Shown: piece by piece, positions 1 through 6,634 of the stretch
How the letters are laid out: each line of letters starts with the position of its first letter
Numbering within the stretch: position 1 is the first letter of the stretch
Assembly: GCA_020718785.1 (NCBI GenBank)
Contig: DYRK01000136.1
Location: 1-12,104, forward strand
Direction: 5' to 3'
DNA length: 12,104 nt
Origin: Desulfatirhabdium butyrativorans
GTDB lineage: Bacteria > Desulfobacterota > Desulfobacteria > Desulfobacterales > DYRK01
The notes under the pieces: generated by a model
The model's input: only the letters and a program-made list of their open reading frames with translations
Databases searched by the model: none
What the model was told of the DNA's origin: nothing
Translations under genes and position numbers: made by a program

Positions 1-72
1 CCCTTAATCCCGAAAATCCCGGTTCAGACAGTGTGCGTGCATCTGCAAGGATTGTCCGCAGCTCGGATTCAC
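1..72. repeat. 3' flank of polA with a repeat-like stretch at about 1-31
   Basis: This short non-coding flank lies downstream of the polA stop codon. Read on the minus strand, the first ~31 bases run TCTGAACCGGGATTTTCGGG followed by ATTAAGGG. From memory this resembles an A/T- and G-rich dispersed repeat seen in intergenic regions of many environmental bacteria, including Desulfobacterales. The element would continue beyond the left edge, so its ends cannot be seen. An open frame at 31-483 on the plus strand is only the antisense of polA. No terminator hairpin for polA is evident here. The repeat call is an impression and was not tested against a genome. Confidence 0.3.
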
Positions 73-2736
73 TCAATGCGCCTCTGCCCAGTTCTCTCCC
101 CAGGCAACATTCACCTTGAGCGGCACGCGGAGTTTCCATACTCCTTCCATGACTTCTTTCACAAGGTTTTTTACCGTATCCAATTCATCATTAGGCACCT
201 CGAATACCAGCTCGTCATGCACGGAAAGGAGCATTGCGGACCGAAGCCCTCTTTTCTCGAATTCGGCATCGGTCTGTATCATGGCGATTTTAATCAGATC
301 AGCGGCAGTTCCCTGAATGGGCGTATTGATCGCGGTACGCTCGGCAAATTTGCGGACATTGCTGTTGGAACTGGCGATATCCGGCAGCAGGCGGATGCGT
401 CCGAGAAGCGTGCCGGTCTGCTTGGTTTTTTCAGTTTCCTCAATGGTTTTGGCAATGAATTGCTTTACTCCTTTGTATCTTGAAAAATAATTGTCTATAT
501 AGGTTTTTGCCATTTTCTGGCTGATGCCGAGTTCTTTGGACAGACCGAATGCACTCATGCCAAAGACAATGCCGAAATTTATGGCTTTTGCCTGCCGTCT
601 CAGTTCGGGAGAAATCCGGGATCCGGGAACCTGAAATACTTCACTCGCGGTTCTGCCATGAATATCTTCGTCTTTCAGGAATGACTCAATCAATATCTCG
701 TCTTGGGAGCAATGCGCCAGAATGCGGAGTTCGATCTGCGAGTAATCGGCTGAAAGCAGAAGCCATCCCTTCTGAGGCACGAATGCGCTTCGGATTTCCT
801 TTCCTTCTTCATCCCGGATTGGGATATTCTGAAGATTCGGCTCCGAACTGCTGAGTCTGCCTGTTGCGGTCACGGTCTGATTGTAGGAAGTATGAATACG
901 CCCGGTCTCTTTATTGACAAGCTTCAGCAAGGCATCGGTGTAGGTGGATTTGAGTTTCGACAAAGTTCTCTGTCTTAAAATCAGAGCCGGGAGTTCATGC
1001 TGTCCCGCAAGTTCTGTCAGCACGTCAACATCGGTGGAATAACCGGTTTTTTTCTTGGTCTTTTTCAGGGTCGGAAGTCTGAGCTTTTCAAAAAGAATGT
1101 GCCCCAATTGCTGAGGTGATGCAATATTGAATGACTCTCCCGCAACCGAATAGATTTGCGATTCAATCCGTTCAAGCGAATGCTCGAATGATTTGGAAAG
1201 TTCTTGCAGACGGTCTTTATCCACACAGATTCCGCGCATCTCCATTTTCATCAGCACCGGAATCAGCGGCATTTCTACTTTTTCGAGAAGTTCGCTCAGT
1301 CCGAGCTTTCCGAGTCGAGGTTCCAGGACATTATAAGCCATGAGAGTCATATCTGCGTCTTCGCAGGAATACTCGGCGGCTTTTTCTACAGGGACAAGAG
1401 AAAAACTGTCTTTGCCTGCGACATCTTTGTAGGAAATCTTCCGGTGAGACAGAAAATCGAGAGCAATCTGATCGAGATTGTGCGCCCGTTTTGAGGGATT
1501 CAGGAGATATGATGCGAGCATAGTATCAAAGACCGCGCCGCCAAGACGTATTCCGTGTCGAATCAGCACTATCCGGTCGTATTTGATATTCTGACCGATT
1601 TTTCGGATATCCGGATTTTCAAGCAGAGGTTTCAAAGCAGCCAGAACATCGCTCAGGGCAAGCTGTTCAGGCGCGCCTAAGTAGTTATGGCAGCAGGGAA
1701 TATAAAATGCCTCATTCGGTTTCAGGGCAAACGACAGCCCTACGAGGCTGGCTTTCATTGGGTCTTCGGACGTAGTTTCAGTGTCAACAGCAAAGATACC
1801 CGCTGTTTCAAGGTCTAGAATCAGATCGGAAAGTTCCTGCATCGTAAGAACCGCCTTGTAGTCTTTCCGCGAAAGATCGGATGACTCAGGAAATGCCTTC
1901 TGCAACTGACTGAATTCCATTTCCCTGAACAGCTTGGAAAGTTTTGCGGTATCCGGGGCTTTCCGCCTGAAATTCTCCGGATCAAAGGATACCGGCGATT
2001 CGGTATTGATTCGGGCAAGGTCTCTGCTTAGAAATGCCTGATCTTTGTATTGTATCAGATTCTCAAGCTGTTTTTTCTTTGTAATCTCATGAATCCGCTC
2101 ATAAAGTGTTTCTATCGTTCCGAAGCTCTGAATCAGCGACATAGCGGTCTTCTGACCGATACCGGGTACGCCCGGAATATTGTCCGAGGTATCACCGGAA
2201 AGCCCCATGAGATCGAGCATCTGTCCGGGTTCGATTCCGAATTCTTTGCGTAAGACATTTATGTCCGTAGTCTTTTCTTTCATGGGATCCCAGAGAATGG
2301 CATTCTCCGTTACCAATTGGAGAAAATCTTTGTCTCCTGTCACCATAACTACCGAAAAACCGGATTTTTCCGCAATACGGGCAAAGGTTCCGATGAGATC
2401 ATCGGCTTCGTATCCCTGCATTTCGATTACCGGAATGTTGAAGCCGTCCGTGACCGCCTTGATATAGGGAATCTGAACCGCCATATCTTCCGGCATGGGA
2501 GGGCGGTTTGCCTTGTATGCCTCATATATCTCATGCCGGAAAGTCTTGCCTTTGGAGTCAAAGAACATAACGACATATTCGGGCTTTTTATCTTCCATAA
2601 GCTTTAAGAGCATCCGGGTGAATCCGAAAACCGCGGAGGTCGGAAATCCTTTGGAGTTGGACAGACCTCCGCGGATCGCGTGGTAAGCTCTGTGGATATA
2701 GGAACTGCCGTCTATCAGGTATAATATTTTTTTCAT
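73..2736 (-). CDS. polA: DNA polymerase I (5' nuclease, 3'-5' proofreading exonuclease, family A polymerase)
   Basis: Cytoplasmic replication and repair polymerase that removes RNA primers, fills gaps and proofreads. The length (887 residues) is close to the family norm of about 930. Domains in order: a 5' nuclease at ~1-290, with the N-terminal LIDGSSYIHRAYH, VTGDKDF (132-138) and the helix-hairpin GVPGIGQKTA (189-198); a 3'-5' exonuclease at ~300-480 with its acidic residues intact (D318 and E320 in AVDTETT, D387 in GQNIKYD, and Y456/D460); and a polymerase domain at ~490-887 with motif A DYSQIELR (664-671), motif B RRQAKAINFG (713-722) and motif C VHDE (839-842). The O-helix residue equivalent to E. 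coli Tyr766 is Phe725 (GIVFGMS), a mild variation. The ATG start is preceded by AGGA a few bases upstream on the minus strand. The gene appears monocistronic and complete. Confidence 0.98.
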   Translation of the reverse strand: MKKILYLIDGSSYIHRAYHAIRGGLSNSKGFPTSAVFGFTRMLLKLMEDKKPEYVVMFFDSKGKTFRHEIYEAYKANRPPMPEDMAVQIPYIKAVTDGFNIPVIEMQGYEADDLIGTFARIAEKSGFSVVMVTGDKDFLQLVTENAILWDPMKEKTTDINVLRKEFGIEPGQMLDLMGLSGDTSDNIPGVPGIGQKTAMSLIQSFGTIETLYERIHEITKKKQLENLIQYKDQAFLSRDLARINTESPVSFDPENFRRKAPDTAKLSKLFREMEFSQLQKAFPESSDLSRKDYKAVLTMQELSDLILDLETAGIFAVDTETTSEDPMKASLVGLSFALKPNEAFYIPCCHNYLGAPEQLALSDVLAALKPLLENPDIRKIGQNIKYDRIVLIRHGIRLGGAVFDTMLASYLLNPSKRAHNLDQIALDFLSHRKISYKDVAGKDSFSLVPVEKAAEYSCEDADMTLMAYNVLEPRLGKLGLSELLEKVEMPLIPVLMKMEMRGICVDKDRLQELSKSFEHSLERIESQIYSVAGESFNIASPQQLGHILFEKLRLPTLKKTKKKTGYSTDVDVLTELAGQHELPALILRQRTLSKLKSTYTDALLKLVNKETGRIHTSYNQTVTATGRLSSSEPNLQNIPIRDEEGKEIRSAFVPQKGWLLLSADYSQIELRILAHCSQDEILIESFLKDEDIHGRTASEVFQVPGSRISPELRRQAKAINFGIVFGMSAFGLSKELGISQKMAKTYIDNYFSRYKGVKQFIAKTIEETEKTKQTGTLLGRIRLLPDIASSNSNVRKFAERTAINTPIQGTAADLIKIAMIQTDAEFEKRGLRSAMLLSVHDELVFEVPNDELDTVKNLVKEVMEGVWKLRVPLKVNVAWGENWAEAH

Positions 2737-2809
2737 GGAATCCTATTTTTATTTATCTTCTTTCGGGGACGTCTTTGCCGTAAAAGGATTTTGCAAATCA
2801 TTTTATCAT

Positions 2810-2838
2810 CTGATAGCAGATAATTGTAATAGCGTCAA
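2810..2838 (-). promoter_or_regulatory. candidate sigma-70 promoter for polA
   Basis: On the minus strand TTGACG (2833-2838, 5 of 6 to the consensus -35) is followed after exactly 17 bases by TATCAG (2810-2815, 4 of 6 to the -10). The pair lies about 75 bases upstream of the polA ATG and points at it. The match is by eye only, and no other good pair was seen in this gap on that strand. Confidence 0.4.
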
Positions 2839-2915
2839 CAAGTTTTCGATGTAACTTCCTAAGCCTTTATACTGCCCGCCGGCATAATCTGCGCTTTTTG
2901 TAAAACGGTTTTCCT

Positions 2916-3035
2916 CGTTCCCAAGCCCCGGCTTGGGAACGCGTCTGCGCCCGAAGCCCCGGCTTCGGTCCGTCTCCCGTCACGGGAAGCCGGGCTTCCC
3001 CGGCAAGTGCGTTCCCAAGCCGGGGCTTGGGAACG
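2916..3035. repeat. 120-base nested palindromic element
   Basis: The outer 26-base units at 2916-2941 and 3010-3035 are exact reverse complements of each other, and each is itself a hairpin with 12-base arms (CGTTCCCAAGCC / GGCTTGGGAACG). Between them lie two smaller palindromes: 2951-2968 (CCGAAGCC / GGCTTCGG) and 2984-3000 (GGGAAGC / GCTTCCC). A short TCCCG-TCA-CGGGA stem also occurs near 2975-2987. All four larger hairpins share the core AAGCC-n-GGCTT with different outer arms. Some A/T-rich symmetry continues outside the element. No coding function is supported. It resembles dispersed REP- or MITE-like palindromes common in cyanobacteria and Desulfobacterota. Confidence 0.85.
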
Positions 3036-3156
3036 AGAAAAAATCGTTTTTGCTGAAAATCCGTAAAGCGCAAAATATGACGGTGGTAAGAATAGTCCAA
3101 AAAATCAGCTTGCCACAGCCGAATAATCATAATCTTTAATTTTTGATAAAAAAGAA

Positions 3157-3185
3157 TTGACAAACATAAAGTGTTATGGGATATA
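3157..3185 (+). promoter_or_regulatory. weak candidate promoter for the antitoxin-like/secreted protein genes
   Basis: A perfect -35 TTGACA (3157-3162) is followed after 17 bases by GATATA (3180-3185), which matches the -10 consensus at only three positions. It lies about 100 bases upstream of the ATG at 3284. It is offered because the -35 is perfect and sits in A/T-rich DNA. Confidence 0.3.
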
Positions 3186-3283
3186 TTGAAAATGAATGTG
3201 TTAATGAGTCTAATCACATACAACAAATCAATATAGTGAACCTCGGCACAATCTGCTGTCCGCTGATCTCAGACAGGTGAAAT

Positions 3284-3556
3284 ATGAAAGCTGTCAATAT
3301 AGAAAAAGAACCTTTTGAATTATTTCAGATTTTCAGCATTGTCCGCAGAGAACCGGTGCTATTGCTTGCAAACGGAGAGGAATTTATCCTCAGTCTTGCG
3401 GATGACTTTGCATCTGAAGTTGAAGCTCTTAGAAACAGCATGAAATTTCAGGCTTTTTTAGATGAACGGATGAAGTGCGGAGTCAGATTTCCGATAGAAG
3501 AAATCGAAAAAGAAGTCGAAGAAGAGTTGCTGAGACAATCCGAAATGTCGCAATAA
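3284..3556 (+). CDS. antitoxin-like small protein (solitary)
   Basis: A 90-residue acidic protein. The N-terminal half (EPVLLLANGEEFILSLADDF, about residues 24-43) followed by a helix with EVEALRNSMKFQAFLDERMK and a C-terminal IEEIEKEVEEEL tail resembles small proteins annotated as Phd/YefM-like or prevent-host-death-type antitoxins in cyanobacteria and Desulfobacterota. In that reading the N-terminus would bind DNA as a dimer and the charged C-terminal helix would wrap a toxin. No toxin gene is adjacent: the next gene, 54 bases on, is a secreted protein. It is therefore an orphan antitoxin, a decayed pair, or a regulator of unrelated function. The ATG at 3284 is preceded by AGGTGA at 3275-3280. 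The family assignment comes from sequence style only. Confidence 0.6.
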   Translation: MKAVNIEKEPFELFQIFSIVRREPVLLLANGEEFILSLADDFASEVEALRNSMKFQAFLDERMKCGVRFPIEEIEKEVEEELLRQSEMSQ

Positions 3557-3610
3557 TAAAGCGGGAAGGATTCTTATCCCTTCTCAACTCAATAAAGAAA
3601 AGGAGAAATT

Positions 3611-5566
3611 ATGAAAGACAAGTCAAAACCGTTTCTGTCAAAAAGAAGTTCATCTTTACTCATTACTTTGGCTATGCTTTGGGTCTTCGGAGTAAACACC
3701 TACGCTGCTGATTGCAATTGTCAGGGGTGTTGTTCAGGGCATGACGGTGTTGTCTGCATTAACGGCGTTACAATGTGCAAAGACGGTCATGTGACTGAAT
3801 GTATGGATAGCGGGGAATGTATAGCAGAAGGATGTCCGGGGTGTATTCCTCAGAAGATTTCCGTCTCTCCTCCCGCATTTTCGGATCCTCTGAATATTGT
3901 AGCAATGATTGACGCACCGGGCGAGTTTACCACGGGACTTGCCTTTGACGGGATTTATCTCTGGAGCGCGGATTCCGGAACAAAAAAGATTTACAAACTG
4001 AGTACAGCCGGAGAAGTCATGGCTGATTTCGATATTACGGGCGAGCTTCCTTTCGGCATTGCTTATGACGGAACATCTCTGTGGTATTCGGAATTTGTAA
4101 CCGGAAAGATTTACAAAACAGATACTACGGGAAAGAATATCACTTCTTTTGCTTCTCCGGGCGGCTGGTCATCAGGGCTTGCCTTTGACGGAACCTATCT
4201 GTATTCTTCCAATTTCGAAGCAAAGAAGATTTACAGAATGGATACTTCCGGGAATATTATCTCATCTTTTGCCTCCCCGGGCGATTATCCTACGGGTCTG
4301 GCATTTGACGGAACATATCTGTGGAACAGCGATTCAAAATCCGGCAAGGTTTATAAATTGGATACTTCCGGGAATATTATCGCCATGTTCGAACCCTATC
4401 TGCTTGCAAAGCCTTACGGCATTGCATTCGACGGAAATGATGTTTGGATTGCCGACGATGATACGGACAAAATTTACAAGCTGTCCTTTACATCGCCTGT
4501 CATAAAAATGGGCGAGTCAAAAAAACGGACATTTATTGTCAGCAATTCCGGCAATGCAGACCTTCACGTGAGCAAACTTCTGATTACCGGCAAAGACTCG
4601 GCTGATTTCTCTGTGCAGAACGACCGATGCACGGGTCAGATCATTCCGGCAACAAGATCGGACAATTTCGACATAGTGTTTTCGCCGATGTCGGCAGGAG
4701 AGAAAAGCGCAATGCTTGAAGTATATTCCGATGATCCGGATACTCCGGCAGTAAAGATTCCGCTGAACGGCGTCGGGGACGGACTCGGATGTCGTATAGA
4801 TAATGATCTCTGGATCCGTGCAGTCATTCACAGCGAGGAAAAAGGAGATATCGAAGCAGTCTGGTACAAAGGCGGGCAGGACAAAACCCAAGCCGGCGAT
4901 CAGGTGATTTGGGGCTATTTCTACGCCAGCCCTGATGATGTCAACTGGGGAAGCAAAGACAATCCGGATGTGTTTGTGAAAATCTGGTTTGACCGCAGCG
5001 GCAGGCTCGATGTCAATTTTTTCCATGTCTCTGTTCCGGACATCGAAGTTTACTCAGACTATCACTATGACGGAACCCCGGATGAACAAGGCACAACTAC
5101 TCTGAGCCGCCGCTATATCCGCCAATACTACGAAGACGGAAAGAGTGATATGGAGGAAAATGAAGAAGACGGCATTCCGCTCCCCGGAGATATGCCTAAA
5201 GGAAATCCTTCGGGATATTCTGCTATCAATGATCTCCGTATCGGAGCCGTCATTGCCACCGTAGAAAAAGGGGCTGTGGATGCACTCTGGCACAAAGGCG
5301 GCGATTCTCTGACCGAAGGCGGTCATCAGGTCTTGTGGGGCTATTTCTATGCCAATCCCGATGATGTCAACTGGGGCAGCGAAAACAATCCCGATCTTTT
5401 TGTCAAAGTCTGGTTTGATGCAAGCGGCAGATTGGATGTGAATTTCTTTCATGTCTCTGTGCCGGATATCGAGGTCTGCTCTGATTTTCCGAATGACGGA
5501 ACATACAATCAGAAAGGAACAGCGGTTCTGAGCAATCGTTATATCTGGCAGGTGTATCAGCGATAA
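3611..5566 (+). CDS. secreted Cys-rich / beta-propeller-like / Ig-like protein with duplicated C-terminal domain
   Basis: A 651-residue exported protein of unknown function. Residues 1-32 form a Sec signal peptide (basic start, hydrophobic LLITLAMLWVFGV, probable cleavage after TYA). Residues 35-78 carry ten cysteines, suggesting disulfides or metal binding. Residues ~98-292 hold five repeats of 40 residues with the pattern GLAFDGTYLW...KIYKLDTSGNI (anchors near 110, 150, 190, 230 and 271), like NHL/Vgb-type propeller blades. Residues ~297-390 resemble the ASH/HYDIN-type 'choice-of-anchor D' Ig fold (SGNADL, DFSV, FSPMSAGEKSAML, SDDPDTP). Two homologous domains at ~395-506 and ~537-648 share WGYFYA.PDDVNWGS, NPD.FVK.WFD and GRLDVNFFHVSVPDIEV, joined by an acidic linker; I cannot name this domain. 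AAGGAG lies 5-6 bases before the ATG. A surface or periplasmic binding role is inference. The 3' end has been copied into the hairpin array downstream. Confidence 0.9.
   Translation: MKDKSKPFLSKRSSSLLITLAMLWVFGVNTYAADCNCQGCCSGHDGVVCINGVTMCKDGHVTECMDSGECIAEGCPGCIPQKISVSPPAFSDPLNIVAMIDAPGEFTTGLAFDGIYLWSADSGTKKIYKLSTAGEVMADFDITGELPFGIAYDGTSLWYSEFVTGKIYKTDTTGKNITSFASPGGWSSGLAFDGTYLYSSNFEAKKIYRMDTSGNIISSFASPGDYPTGLAFDGTYLWNSDSKSGKVYKLDTSGNIIAMFEPYLLAKPYGIAFDGNDVWIADDDTDKIYKLSFTSPVIKMGESKKRTFIVSNSGNADLHVSKLLITGKDSADFSVQNDRCTGQIIPATRSDNFDIVFSPMSAGEKSAMLEVYSDDPDTPAVKIPLNGVGDGLGCRIDNDLWIRAVIHSEEKGDIEAVWYKGGQDKTQAGDQVIWGYFYASPDDVNWGSKDNPDVFVKIWFDRSGRLDVNFFHVSVPDIEVYSDYHYDGTPDEQGTTTLSRRYIRQYYEDGKSDMEENEEDGIPLPGDMPKGNPSGYSAINDLRIGAVIATVEKGAVDALWHKGGDSLTEGGHQVLWGYFYANPDDVNWGSENNPDLFVKVWFDASGRLDVNFFHVSVPDIEVCSDFPNDGTYNQKGTAVLSNRYIWQVYQR
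5508..5548 (+). repeat. 41-base segment at the gene's 3' end, copied three times downstream
   Basis: This coding stretch (encoding roughly the residues before and including AVLSNRYIW of the secreted protein) matches each of the three spacers in the hairpin array at 39 of 41 positions. The spacers differ from the gene only at positions 4 (A to G) and 10 (G to C). The next 38 bases, which contain the stop codon (5549-5586), are not included in the copies. Confidence 0.9.
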
Positions 5567-5586
5567 GAGATATTCATAATAACTTT

Positions 5587-5965
5587 CCGGAGTGCAAAAA
5601 TTCCTTTTTTGCGGGCGGTGGGGTGCAAAAAAGGAATTTTTGCACTCCGGATCGGAAAGCAACAGCGGTTCTGAGCAATCGTTATATCTGGCCGGAGTGC
5701 AAAAATTCCTTTTTTGCGGGCGGCGGGATGCAAAAAAGGAATTTTTGCACCCCGGATCGGAAAGCAACAGCGGTTCTGAGCAATCGTTATATCTGGCCGG
5801 AGTGCAAAAATTCCTTTTTTGCGGGCGGCGGGATGCAAAAAAGGAATTTTTGCACTCCGGATCGGAAAGCAACAGCGGTTCTGAGCAATCGTTATATCTG
5901 GCCGGAGTGCAAAAATTCCTTTTTTGCGGGCGGCGGGATGCAAAAAAGGAATTTTTGCACTCCGG
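5587..5965. repeat. tandem array of four long hairpins separated by copies of the upstream gene's 3' end
   Basis: Four hairpin units start at 5587, 5692, 5797 and 5902, an exact 105-base period. Each has 26-base arms beginning CCGGAGTGCAAAAATTCC and a 12-base G-rich loop (arms 5587-5612/5625-5650, 5692-5717/5730-5755, 5797-5822/5835-5860, 5902-5927/5940-5965). Arms are perfectly complementary except for one T-to-C change in the right arm of unit 2. Loops of units 2-4 are identical; unit 1 differs at two positions. The 41-base spacers (5651-5691, 5756-5796, 5861-5901) are identical to each other and copy 5508-5548 of the upstream coding region. The array lies between convergent genes and could block transcription from both sides, though no clear U-tract follows. 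Open frames on both strands across it (for example 5592-6080 plus, 5557-5943 minus) are by-products of the repeat. Confidence 0.97.
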
Positions 5966-5983
5966 AAAGGAACCGGTCCATGC

Positions 5984-6634
5984 TCATATAAAAGAGGATC
6001 GCTTTGCCGGGCGTCTCAAAACAAAGCCGATGATGACTCCGGTCAGAAGAATGCCGCCTCCGATCAGAACCCAGATGTGACGCTGATCCGAGCGGATTTT
6101 ATCCAATTCCTCTTTCATTGCCGCGTTTTCTTTTTTCTGCTCGGAGACCTGAGACGAAACTTTGAGATAATCGGATTTTAATTTCAGAAAATCGGCACAT
6201 TCGCTTTTGAGCGTATTGTAGGATTTGCTGAGTGTCTCAAAAGAATCTTTGTCAGAGCCGCTTCCCGACCCCCCGCGTTCATTTTCTTTCTTCAGATTTT
6301 TGTTTTCCTCCAGCAGAGACGTGACCTGAGCCGAAAGCATTTCATGCTCTTTTTTCAAGGTTTCCGGGGCATATTTATCCGGCTGTCCGGATGTAAGATA
6401 ACGCGTCAGCATCCAGCCCTCTTTTCCGTCCGGAAGTCTGACTTTTGACCATTCCGAGCCTTGTTCCAATAGCTCCACCCGCTGTCCTGCCGTCATTGTG
6501 GCTATAATTTTCCGATCATTTCCGGGGCCTGTTCTCAGCGTAAGTTTGACCTCGCCGACATACATGAGCGTCTGAGCCTGTAGGACCGAAGAGAATATCA
6601 TCAGACATATCCCGACAAAAACAAATTTTTTCAC
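5984..6634 (-). CDS. SH3-domain, coiled-coil, membrane-anchored protein (YgiM/TIGR04211 type)
   Basis: A 216-residue envelope protein. Residues 1-20 form a signal peptide (cleavage near LQA/Q). Residues ~23-84 form a bacterial SH3 domain (VKLTLRTGPGNDRKIIATM, EWSKVRLPDGKEGWM). Residues ~92-120 and ~131-183 are Lys/Glu-rich heptad-like coiled coil, interrupted by a flexible GGSGSGS stretch at 121-127. Residues ~188-206 form a transmembrane helix followed by RRPAKR. This order matches the YgiM family, inner-membrane proteins with a periplasmic SH3 domain that may contact cell wall peptides; the exact role is unsettled. The start codon is GTG (6632-6634, minus strand), supported by an AGGGAGGA ribosome site 7 bases upstream. 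It converges on the secreted-protein gene across the hairpin array. The stop lies only 18 bases from the last hairpin. Confidence 0.92.
   Translation of the reverse strand: MKKFVFVGICLMIFSSVLQAQTLMYVGEVKLTLRTGPGNDRKIIATMTAGQRVELLEQGSEWSKVRLPDGKEGWMLTRYLTSGQPDKYAPETLKKEHEMLSAQVTSLLEENKNLKKENERGGSGSGSDKDSFETLSKSYNTLKSECADFLKLKSDYLKVSSQVSEQKKENAAMKEELDKIRSDQRHIWVLIGGGILLTGVIIGFVLRRPAKRSSFI

Larger units (their letters stand above)
2737..3283. other. polA/antitoxin-like intergenic region (divergent promoters plus palindrome element)
   Basis: A gap of about 550 bases between divergently transcribed genes. It holds a candidate polA promoter near 2810-2838, the nested palindrome element at 2916-3035, and a candidate promoter for the rightward gene near 3157-3185. 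Open frames on both strands here (2867-3226 minus, 2933-3139 plus) exist because they read through the palindromes. They have no family resemblance and are not called as genes. The stretch 3186-3270 is A/T-rich and shows nothing recognisable. Confidence 0.6.

Noticed and set aside
2867..3226. Minus-strand frame of 119 codons over the nested palindrome.
   Set aside because: Its low-complexity middle is the palindrome translated, it has no ribosome site or family match, and it overlaps a plus-strand frame of the same origin.
3567..3590. Small stem near GAAGGAT-TCTT-ATCCCTTC between the antitoxin-like and secreted-protein genes as a terminator.
   Set aside because: The stem is short with a bulge and no U-tract follows, so it cannot be called a terminator.
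4517..5026. Minus-strand frame of 169 codons inside the secreted-protein gene.
   Set aside because: It is antisense to a well-supported coding region with clear domains and has no family resemblance.
5508..5965. Diversity-generating retroelement: gene 3' end (variable repeat) plus downstream copies (template repeat) and hairpin.
   Set aside because: The copied segment is only 41 bases, the two differences are not at adenines of the putative template, there are three identical copies, and no reverse transcriptase lies in the window.
5587..5965. CRISPR array, because of regular repeats and spacers.
   Set aside because: The spacers are identical to each other and derive from the adjacent gene, the repeats are 64-base hairpins, and no cas genes are present.
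5557..6080. Open frames on both strands across the hairpin array with repeated peptides such as AVLSNRYIW and KRNFCTP.
   Set aside because: They arise because a palindromic 105-base unit (a multiple of three) lacks stops in several frames. No ribosome site or domain supports them.
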